From: Candidatus Thorarchaeota archaeon
GTDB lineage: Archaea > Asgardarchaeota > Thorarchaeia > Thorarchaeales > Thorarchaeaceae
Reading direction: 5' to 3'
NCBI GenBank assembly: GCA_016840825.1
Contig: JAEORN010000199.1
Coordinates: 1-5,186, forward strand
Length of the DNA: 5,186 nt
The position numbers were made by a program, and so were the translations under genes. Under the pieces are notes generated by a model. That model saw nothing but the letters and a program-made list of their open reading frames with translations. It was not told where the DNA came from and did not search any database. Shown here one piece after another: positions 1 through 5,186 of this stretch (positions within the stretch are counted from its first letter, which is position 1; every line of letters starts with the position of its first letter).

Positions 1-1
1 A

Positions 2-784
2 GTAATTTTCCTAGCAGGGAGTTTAATCATCACGATTCATCTTTCGACGTTTGTGGGCCCAATCGACATTCCATTCGGTATATTCGATTTCATCGGAGAT
101 ATCATCGAGGATTCTACTGAGATAGGAAGACTAGGTATTGTCCTTGTCTTCGTTGGGCTAATTGCAGCACCACTTATGATAGGATTTGGAGCTTTGTTTG
201 GCATGGGACAGGAAATACTTGAGAGTGGAGGGACTGAAGCGGAAGGTGTTCTTATCTGGTTCAAAAGGAAATTCCTCTCCCTCGCAGGCGCAGGCGTACT
301 TCAGTTCGTGATTCTTTTCATGCCTATAGGAATAGAGTATATTTTTGGCGTATGGTATTTCCAATCAGATCCTGTGGGAGAACCCGTCTTCAATATTCTA
401 ATCTTTCTAGCATTCACATGGTTCATTGTAGGAACCGGATTATTATCCATGACCTTCCCTAGTATCATTGATGGAATGTCAATTCTTCCAGCTATAAGGA
501 ATTCTGTGACACTAGCGGTAAAACGGTTTGATGCAGTGTTCTCGATATGGCTTAGCTTCATCCTAATCGAGATGCTGCTGATTGTCCCTCCCTTCATTGA
601 CCTTGTCTTGGGGTCGATATTTCTGGATACTTTACTAGGCTCGATATACGCAATTCTCGTGTTAGCAATCACTGTTCTGGTCATCCTACCTGTTCATATT
701 TTGGCAACCTCTCGAACCTACCTACTCATTTCTGATCCGAATACATCAGAAGAACATGTTACAGCTCAGAAGGAGGAACCTTGA
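2..784 (+). CDS. Multi-pass integral membrane protein, 5' end outside window
   Basis: The frame is open from the left edge to a TGA at 782-784, so about 260 residues are visible and the true start lies upstream. The visible part is almost all membrane: a hydrophobic stretch at the very edge (VIFLAGSLIITI) and about five further hydrophobic segments near nucleotides 125-210, 275-360, 385-465, 525-630 and 630-720, then a short polar tail (DPNTSEEHVTAQKEEP). Between the third and fourth of these is a Pro-Ser-Ile-Ile-Asp-Gly...Ala-Ile-Arg-Asn-Ser-Val-Thr-Leu-Ala-Val-Lys-Arg-Phe pattern. It resembles the repeated amphipathic helix of the glycerophosphoryl diester phosphodiesterase membrane-domain superfamily and related archaeal six-helix proteins; this family link is inferred from the pattern alone. 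No catalytic motif is visible, so the function is unknown. The gene ends inside or just before the start of the downstream winged-helix regulator, which marks the two as one transcript. An internal GTG at 53 is an unlikely start, because the hydrophobic frame continues upstream and no ribosome binding site precedes it. Confidence 0.85.
   Translation, partial: VIFLAGSLIITIHLSTFVGPIDIPFGIFDFIGDIIEDSTEIGRLGIVLVFVGLIAAPLMIGFGALFGMGQEILESGGTEAEGVLIWFKRKFLSLAGAGVLQFVILFMPIGIEYIFGVWYFQSDPVGEPVFNILIFLAFTWFIVGTGLLSMTFPSIIDGMSILPAIRNSVTLAVKRFDAVFSIWLSFILIEMLLIVPPFIDLVLGSIFLDTLLGSIYAILVLAITVLVILPVHILATSRTYLLISDPNTSEEHVTAQKEEP
771..776 (+). promoter_or_regulatory. Strong Shine-Dalgarno site for the regulator gene
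   Basis: AGGAGG lies inside the 3' end of the upstream membrane-protein gene. It is 4 nt before TTG 781 and 10 nt before ATG 787. The spacing suits neither start perfectly. ATG 787 is the more conventional codon, while TTG 781 would overlap the upstream TGA. Either way the arrangement implies translational coupling of the two genes. Confidence 0.7.
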
Positions 785-1413
785 AGATGTCACCTAAAGA
801 TAGATCACATCAGATGAAGGACCTCGAGATAATCACTGATCCTAATACCATCAAGGTTCTATTTGATAAGACTAGGGCAGTGCTGGTCTTCAAATATCTC
901 GTAAATGAAGCGATGACGGTCAAACAGCTTGCTGATGCAATAGGCAAGAATCCGGGTAATGTACTTCGGCATATTGATAGATTGAAGAATGCTGGACTTG
1001 TACGACAAGTTAGGACAGAGAAGACAAATACTGGCATTGTACAACGCTATTACAGGGCTACTGCGAGAGAATATCGACTAGGAATCGCAGATATGATGAA
1101 GAGCGGAGATGGTGTTAGAGAATATGCTGAGGACCGGCTCTCAGGTATAATCTCTTCACTTGGAGTCTATGGCGTTCATATTCCTGAGGGAAGAACCGCA
1201 TATGCTATTGATATTCTAAAGAAGATGATAGAACGAGAGAATACCATCAGCTCAAAGATTACCATCGAGGACGCAGAGGCATGGAACACATTGCCAAAGC
1301 AGCAGCAAGAAGATGCTTCGAGATTGATGAGAGAAGCAGCTCTCACAAGAGATGAACAATATCAGAAGCTTAGGCAATCATGGAGTGGACTAATAGAAGA
1401 ATTTTCAAAGTAA
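781..1413 (+). CDS. Winged-helix (ArsR-like) transcriptional regulator
   Basis: This is a 210 aa cytosolic protein if read from TTG 781, or 208 aa from ATG 787; both are in frame and the second may be the real start. Residues about 28-95 form a winged helix-turn-helix: a helix with RAVLVFKYLVNEA, then TVKQLADAIGKNPGNVLRHI as helix-turn-recognition helix, the ArsR-type 'L..aGLV' turn at 68-74, and a charged wing ending in GIVQRYYRATA. The remaining half is mostly charged alpha-helix (residues 97-125, 140-155 and 162-208), likely for dimerisation or ligand sensing. No cysteine is present, so ArsR-type metal sensing through thiols is excluded. Archaeal members of this class usually bind promoters as dimers. 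The gene follows a membrane-protein gene with no gap, so regulation of that operon, of itself, or of the downstream gene is plausible but inferred. The stop is TAA at 1411-1413. The effector is unknown. Confidence 0.88.
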   Translation: MKMSPKDRSHQMKDLEIITDPNTIKVLFDKTRAVLVFKYLVNEAMTVKQLADAIGKNPGNVLRHIDRLKNAGLVRQVRTEKTNTGIVQRYYRATAREYRLGIADMMKSGDGVREYAEDRLSGIISSLGVYGVHIPEGRTAYAIDILKKMIERENTISSKITIEDAEAWNTLPKQQQEDASRLMREAALTRDEQYQKLRQSWSGLIEEFSK

Positions 1414-1545
1414 TCAGATTCAGTCGGCTCGGATTTCTATGTTGATTTTAGAATCTCAGCAGCGGGGTGCACACTCTAGGAGTCTGTATTATAAGATGAT
1501 TTAATAATGCGTAAATCTTAGCATCGTAGGTATGAGGCGGGATTT
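1414..1545 (+). promoter_or_regulatory. Intergenic region with candidate archaeal promoter
   Basis: This 132 bp gap separates the regulator from the large membrane-protein gene. Two AT-rich TATA-like elements are visible: TTATAA at 1489-1494, and TTTAATAA at 1500-1507. With the usual archaeal spacing of about 25 nt, transcription would begin near 1518 or 1530, leaving a short leader before ATG 1546. No convincing purine-rich BRE stands upstream. A short imperfect palindrome, ACTC-TAG-GAGT at 1473-1483, sits just before the first element, where an operator could lie, but 4 bp arms are weak evidence. There is no long T-run to terminate the upstream operon, so some read-through is possible. Confidence 0.4.
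1534..1541 (+). promoter_or_regulatory. Ribosome binding site of the 941 aa gene
   Basis: GAGGCGGG, with the GAGG core at 1534-1537, lies 8 nt before ATG 1546. An in-frame TAG at 1519-1521 blocks any N-terminal extension, and no other start codon lies between it and 1546. Together with the signal sequence that begins right after this ATG, this fixes the start. Confidence 0.6.
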
Positions 1546-4371
1546 ATGAAGAAGTATGTGTTGATTCCGATTGTTATAATAATACTACTATTTGGGGCAC
1601 TTGCATTTGTCCAGGCATCGGATTTTGGAAAATCACCATTGAAAGGTCATTTTGAGGAAATTGAAAGAGGAGAACCTTATAGTTGGACAATAACATCAAG
1701 AGGGGAAATAAGGAGAGAACCGCTACTTTGCGATTTGGAGGATGATGGACATCCAGAGCTAATAATCATTGACAGTTCAGATGGTCTTATCGTTGTGAGC
1801 GCAGAAACTGGAAGTGAAAAGTGGTCTTACTTTCCAGAAGAGGGGAGTTATTCTGATACAACTCCGATGCTTGCAGATTTCAATTCTGATTCAATTCTAG
1901 ATATCGCCATAACGACAGAAGCAGGAGTAACAGCGATTAATGGAAATAATGGAATCATATTATGGAGAACAGGAAATATAAATCAGAATCAATGGGGTCG
2001 CCTTTTAGCCATTGATGATTTTACCACTCGCGACGGAAATGACGTTCTATTTCAATTTGATAACAATTCACTTGCGCTATATGAAGGTGATACAGGCGAC
2101 TTAATATGGAAAACCGCAAACCGGAGTCTACAAACTGCAGCGATAGACACAAACCACTCTTCTACAAAGAATATAGTAATAATTCAAGATACTGATAGCT
2201 ATGATCAACTAGGCTTATTGGATGGATCGACAGGTGAAACAATTTGGAGGGCAAATGGAAATGTGGTGTCGGAAAGCCCGCTTACTATTGCAGATCTGGA
2301 TACGGATGGAATTTACGAGATTATTTGCGGTATAATGACTGTTTCAGGTGAAGAGATAGTAGCAATCAATTCATTTGATGGTTCTGTGAAATGGAGATCA
2401 GACCCTCATCAAGCAATTGGAAACCCGCAAACACTAACAATGGACATGAATCAGGATGGAATCCTAGAAGTGATTTCAGTTCGAGGTGTCTTGCGTGTCT
2501 ATAATGGCAGTGATGGCAGTACAATCTGGACTAAATCAACCAGCTCCGATTTTCTCTTCGCTGACTTGGCTAATTTAAGTGGCGATGAGGAGATGGAACT
2601 CATTTTGGTGGATCATAATAATATCTATCAAGTCGAAAAAGAAACCGGAGTTACAAATTGGGAAAGAGAGATTAGTTCGATAACTGATATAGCTATTGCA
2701 GATTTTGATGGGGACGAACTTGAGGAAATCATGTGTTGCTCGATTTATGGAGAAGCGTTTTGTGTAGATGGTAACAATGGCGAGGTAATTTGGTACCATC
2801 ATTTAGGAGGACGGATAATTTACATTCAGTCAGTAGAATCAAATGGAGCATCACCATCAATTATCTGTACATCAACATATTTCGTATCGATGATTGACAT
2901 CACAGGAATTGGTCCAAATGCACTACTGTTAGTGACCGTATTCCAATATATGCCACTCATAATTGCACTTATTCTATGTCTTGTATTCATAATCGTTTGG
3001 AAAAAAGGTAAGCTGAAACTATCAGCCCTTCCTGAAGCAAACCGAATCCGAAAACTATGGAATAGGATTTTAGAAATAGATTCGTCATCGAGAAGATTCA
3101 AAATCATCCTATGGATAATCATCTTATCAGCTCCTTGGGTAGTAATGCTTCAGATATATGATCTGACATTCTATTACTTGTTCGCACCGACATGGTATTT
3201 CTTCTCAATGGGAATTTCTTATGGAAGCAGAATCTATGTATCGGTACTAGGATTTGGAACCTATGGTATCCAACTATCCGAAATAATACTTCTTCCGGCA
3301 TTAGCTTTGCCACTAATCCTATGTGCAATTATATTGGAACTTAGTGCTCGAAGGCAAGTTGTCTTTCGGATGCCAAGGAAGTTTGTCATCGCACATATGA
3401 TAATCATACAAGCAGTGGGAATATTGATGTGGACTTCTCGAACTTGGCTTGTCATATTTCCTATCCCAATCGCATCAATCGCACTCCTAATTGCGGATAG
3501 TATAGTTCGTCAATCGCTACCTGAGATTCAGAAATTAACTGGAGTCGAAAGAGCTATTCCTGAAGCAGCTAAGTACTTGGAAGTGTTGCGAGGAGGAGAA
3601 TTCGTTGGTAATCGGATGCGATTCAAAGTAAAGATTGCGAATGAATCAGATGAAGTCATAACAGATGTGAAGGTGGCGATATTATCATATCCTGAAGAAT
3701 CACTGAAACTTGAATCGGAGCCTATGAGGACGGTTGCTAAACTTGAACCAAAGGGTTTCAGGAGTCCTACTTTTGAGTTCCTCCCCACCTCTGATTGTGT
3801 TAAAGGTTCAATCATTGCAACAGTATCATTTGTTGATTACTCAGGGAAAGCACATTCAAAGACAACTGAGCCATTTGTCATTAGAGCTGTGTGCGATTTA
3901 CTAAGAGCACAGAAGGTGACACCCGATGAGTTTGTTGCGAAGTTATCTCAACTAGAACATAATGATATGGTATTCAAGGTCGAAGACTGGACTCCTGAGG
4001 AGATGCATTCGAAAGCGATACAATCACTTGAAGCATCCAACTTCTATGAGGTGCAAAGTAAATTTGACGAGGTAGGAGATCATATCCAAAGCAAGATCTC
4101 CGGTTATGCAAAAGGAGTCTACACAGGAAAAGACCTCGGGATTGAGATTACAATAAGCGGAAAACCAACACAGAAGGGAGCTACATGCACGATCCGAGTT
4201 TCAGGTGAAGATGTAGCAATGATCCTGCCCGCTATCGATGAGATAGCTCAGAAGATACAAGCGTGGTTGTGCCCAGTTTGCGCTGCAAAATTACCTGAGA
4301 ATATTGTTTCACTTCTGAAGGAGGGTAAGACTGCAAATTGTCCATTCTGTGGAGTTTCGATGAACAGATGA
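1546..4371 (+). CDS. Membrane protein: outer beta-propeller, five TM helices, cytosolic appendage-like tail and zinc ribbon
   Basis: This 941 aa protein is unnamed and its function is unknown. Residues 1-24 (MKK, a hydrophobic core, then FVQA) form a signal peptide or anchor; there is no lipobox Cys. Residues about 47-450 hold regular repeats, each pairing an acidic FG-GAP/VCBS-like loop (DLEDDG, DFNSDS, DLDTDG, DMNQDG, DFDGDE) with a PQQ-like Gly-x-x-x-Trp strand, which suggests a calcium-binding beta-propeller. Hydrophobic helices fall near 459-485, 519-536, 578-598, 612-631 and 632-653. Basic loops KKGKLK and RRQVVFRMPRK satisfy the positive-inside rule, placing the propeller outside and the C-terminus inside. 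A loop rich in Tyr/Phe/Trp (537-577) lies outside. The cytosolic tail has a linker helix (655-682), a beta-sandwich (about 684-780), an alpha/beta domain (about 781-905) and a zinc ribbon (C909, C912, C932, C935). The start is fixed by an upstream in-frame stop. The gene probably has its own promoter and faces uvrA convergently. A sensor, adhesion or trafficking receptor are all possible roles. Confidence 0.92.
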   Translation: MKKYVLIPIVIIILLFGALAFVQASDFGKSPLKGHFEEIERGEPYSWTITSRGEIRREPLLCDLEDDGHPELIIIDSSDGLIVVSAETGSEKWSYFPEEGSYSDTTPMLADFNSDSILDIAITTEAGVTAINGNNGIILWRTGNINQNQWGRLLAIDDFTTRDGNDVLFQFDNNSLALYEGDTGDLIWKTANRSLQTAAIDTNHSSTKNIVIIQDTDSYDQLGLLDGSTGETIWRANGNVVSESPLTIADLDTDGIYEIICGIMTVSGEEIVAINSFDGSVKWRSDPHQAIGNPQTLTMDMNQDGILEVISVRGVLRVYNGSDGSTIWTKSTSSDFLFADLANLSGDEEMELILVDHNNIYQVEKETGVTNWEREISSITDIAIADFDGDELEEIMCCSIYGEAFCVDGNNGEVIWYHHLGGRIIYIQSVESNGASPSIICTSTYFVSMIDITGIGPNALLLVTVFQYMPLIIALILCLVFIIVWKKGKLKLSALPEANRIRKLWNRILEIDSSSRRFKIILWIIILSAPWVVMLQIYDLTFYYLFAPTWYFFSMGISYGSRIYVSVLGFGTYGIQLSEIILLPALALPLILCAIILELSARRQVVFRMPRKFVIAHMIIIQAVGILMWTSRTWLVIFPIPIASIALLIADSIVRQSLPEIQKLTGVERAIPEAAKYLEVLRGGEFVGNRMRFKVKIANESDEVITDVKVAILSYPEESLKLESEPMRTVAKLEPKGFRSPTFEFLPTSDCVKGSIIATVSFVDYSGKAHSKTTEPFVIRAVCDLLRAQKVTPDEFVAKLSQLEHNDMVFKVEDWTPEEMHSKAIQSLEASNFYEVQSKFDEVGDHIQSKISGYAKGVYTGKDLGIEITISGKPTQKGATCTIRVSGEDVAMILPAIDEIAQKIQAWLCPVCAAKLPENIVSLLKEGKTANCPFCGVSMNR
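1684..2895 (+). repeat. Protein-level tandem repeats forming a beta-propeller
   Basis: Tryptophans at residues 47, 93, 140, 188, 234, 283, 328, 372 and 416 of the encoded protein are spaced 44-49 residues apart. All but the first close an 'x-x-T/D/N-G-x-x-x-W' strand (AETGSEKW, NGNNGIILW, EGDTGDLIW, DGSTGETIW, NSFDGSVKW, NGSDGSTIW, EKETGVTNW, DGNNGEVIW). Acidic loops start near residues 63, 111, 157, 201, 250, 300, 340 and 386; those at 157, 201 and 340 are degenerate. This gives eight full units. A degenerate partial unit at 431-450 and the N-terminal Trp47 strand may together close the ring. The unit mixes features of FG-GAP/VCBS and PQQ-like propellers. The repeats are diverged at DNA level, so they are old and not a recent expansion. 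Confidence 0.8.
3568..4368 (+). other. Cytosolic tail: Ig-like sandwich, alpha/beta platform and zinc ribbon
   Basis: This sub-region encodes residues 675-941, downstream of the last membrane helix. The first part has strands typical of an Ig-like or CARDB-like sandwich (RMRFKVKIANESDEVITDVK, a leucine/proline loop, KLEPKGF, then IIATVSFVDYSGK). Next come helices and strands in the order: helix (TPDEFVAKLSQL), strand (MVFKVEDW), helix (TPEEMHSKAIQSLEASNF), strand (SGYAKGVYTG), strand (DLGIEITISGK), strand (ATCTIRVSGE) and helix (AMILPAIDEIAQKIQ). The end is a CPVC...CPFC zinc ribbon with 19 residues between the pairs. The sandwich-then-platform order is that of the gamma-COP/AP adaptor appendage. 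The strand and helix calls are by eye. A generic CARDB domain plus an unrelated alpha/beta domain is the alternative. Confidence 0.5.
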
Positions 4372-4447
4372 AAGAGTCTTAGATTGTAGCAGAGATGCGG
4401 GAAAATCGAATAAGAAACCATTGAAGATTTGTGTAAGACTGGAAATA
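4372..4447. other. Convergent intergenic gap
   Basis: These 76 bp separate the stop of the large membrane-protein gene (TGA 4369-4371) from the stop of uvrA (TAG, complement of 4448-4450). Archaeal termination usually needs only a T-run. On the plus strand there is nothing longer than TTT. On the minus strand a TTTT lies near 4403-4406 and pyrimidine-rich stretches occur, so uvrA may terminate here. A 7 bp inverted repeat (AGTCTTA 4375-4381 / TAAGACT 4434-4440) has a 52 nt loop and is not convincing as a hairpin. No gene or RNA is seen. Confidence 0.5.
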
Positions 4448-5186
4448 CTATATCTCAGAATCATACATAACATTGGGTCCGTATAGTGCCGCTCGCAAAT
4501 GGTTACCAGTGTAGGAACTCGACATATCTGCTACTTGTTCAGGAGTTCCAGTAGCGATCAGTTTACCGCCTTTATCCCCACCTTCAGGACCAAGGTCGAC
4601 GATATGATCACATGTCTTTATGACCTCGAGATTGTGCTCGATCATTATGACAGTGTTGCCTGACTCCAGAAGACGGTTAATGACCTTAAGGAGCGTATCA
4701 ACATCTGAAGCTGAGAGACCTGTCGTAGGTTCATCGAGAATGTACAGTGTGTTGCCTGTGCTCTTGCGTGATAGTTCAGCAGCAAGTTTCATTCTTTGAG
4801 CCTCTCCACCACTCAATTGAGTCGCTGGTTGTCCAAGCTGCAGATATCCAAGTCCCACGTCGACAAGGGTCTTTAGCTTGTCAGCGATCTTCGGTATCTC
4901 GCCAAAGAAATACAATGCTTCTTCGATGGTCATCGAAAGGATCTGAGTGATATTTCTCCCCTTGTAGGCTATCTCAAGGGTCTCTCGATCGAATCGATTC
5001 CCCTTGCAGACATCACATTGGATGAATACATCTGACATAAAGTGCATCTCAACCTGAATAACACCGCTTCCGCGACACTTCTCACATCGACCTTCTCTGG
5101 TATTGAAGCTGAAGCGTCCAGGACCATAACCTCTTGCTTTCGCCTCTGGCATCAGTGCGAAGAGGTTGCGGATCTCTCCGAATACC
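4448..5186 (-). CDS. uvrA: UvrA, excinuclease ABC subunit A, C-terminal part
   Basis: UvrA is the damage-recognition ATPase of UvrABC nucleotide excision repair; it loads UvrB at lesions. The window holds only the last 245 or so residues, against a usual length of about 940-970, and the frame stays open to the right edge, so the Met encoded at 5150-5152 is internal. Visible in order are [10 protein letters not shown], the highly conserved [16 protein letters not shown], the second zinc module (CEKC, 19 residues, CDVC; nt 5006-5086) with [11 protein letters not shown], the second ABC signature LSGGEAQR (4793-4816), Walker [12 protein letters not shown], the H-loop IEHNLEVIK and the LGPEGG...GTPEQVA end. 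The usual GLHxxD after Walker B reads GLSASD here. The last residues ([11 protein letters not shown]) extend a little beyond the usual TGxxL end. Arg codons are mostly CGN here (about nine CGN to four AGA), unlike the AGA/AGG-rich start of the neighbouring gene. It is convergent with the membrane-protein gene; its promoter is outside the window. Confidence 0.98.
   Translation of the reverse strand, partial: VFGEIRNLFALMPEAKARGYGPGRFSFNTREGRCEKCRGSGVIQVEMHFMSDVFIQCDVCKGNRFDRETLEIAYKGRNITQILSMTIEEALYFFGEIPKIADKLKTLVDVGLGYLQLGQPATQLSGGEAQRMKLAAELSRKSTGNTLYILDEPTTGLSASDVDTLLKVINRLLESGNTVIMIEHNLEVIKTCDHIVDLGPEGGDKGGKLIATGTPEQVADMSSSYTGNHLRAALYGPNVMYDSEI

Noticed and set aside
53..55. GTG as the start of the first membrane protein
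   Set aside because: The same frame continues upstream to the edge with hydrophobic, protein-like sequence, and no ribosome binding site precedes the GTG, so the gene starts outside the window.
301..684. Minus-strand open frame of 127 codons
   Set aside because: It is a shadow of the membrane-protein gene; the translation lacks hydrophobic segments or motifs and there is no ribosome binding site.
1507..1521. ATG in frame with the large membrane-protein gene
   Set aside because: It reads MRKS and then meets TAG at 1519-1521, so it cannot be the start of the large protein.
1606..1620. Lipoprotein signal at the N-terminus of the large protein
   Set aside because: The sequence around the likely cleavage site is FVQA-SD with no Cys, so there is no lipobox.
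2826..3328. Minus-strand open frames inside the large gene
   Set aside because: They overlap the first membrane helices of the large gene; their composition mirrors the sense strand and shows no domain.
4375..4440. 7 bp inverted repeat AGTCTTA / TAAGACT between the convergent genes
   Set aside because: The loop is 52 nt, the arms do not extend, and no T-run follows; it is expected by chance and is not a credible terminator hairpin.
4747..4950. Plus-strand open frame of 67 codons opposite uvrA
   Set aside because: It is antisense to a strongly conserved part of uvrA, including the ABC signature, and its translation is Cys/Ser/Gln-rich without recognisable features.

Overview
The window looks like an ordinary chromosomal stretch of a mesophilic archaeon with moderate to low GC. 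Support for this is a free-standing winged-helix regulator of archaeal type, a large secreted-propeller membrane protein of a kind common in archaea, frequent AUA and AGA/AGG codons, an AT-rich TATA-like element before the large gene, and Shine-Dalgarno sites. The style would suit an Asgard lineage such as a Thorarchaeia-like archaeon, but that is an impression from protein architecture and is not proven here. No tRNA, rRNA, CRISPR array, insertion sequence or phage gene was seen.

Layout, left to right. (1) The 3' part of a multi-pass membrane protein gene runs in from the left edge to 784. (2) A 208 to 210 aa winged-helix (ArsR-like) DNA-binding protein at 781/787-1413 is joined tightly to it, so the two form an operon. 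(3) A 132 bp intergenic stretch carries a plausible archaeal promoter. (4) A 941 aa membrane protein follows at 1546-4371. (5) A 76 bp convergent gap follows. (6) The last quarter of uvrA lies on the minus strand and runs off the right edge.

The 941 aa protein is the main point of interest. It has a signal sequence, then an outer-face beta-propeller built from about eight hybrid repeats (acidic FG-GAP/VCBS-like loop plus PQQ-like Gly/Trp strand). Five membrane helices follow, then a large cytosolic tail made of an Ig-like beta-sandwich, an alpha/beta 'platform' and a C-terminal CxxC...CxxC zinc ribbon. The sandwich-plus-platform order recalls the appendage ('ear') of eukaryotic gamma-COP and AP adaptors. 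If structure prediction confirms this, the protein would be a transmembrane receptor-like molecule carrying a coat-appendage-like cytosolic module. That is inference from motif layout only.

The membrane protein and regulator probably work as a pair, with the regulator perhaps controlling its own operon. The 941 aa gene appears to be transcribed separately. uvrA (nucleotide excision repair damage recognition) is unrelated in function and is simply a convergent neighbour.
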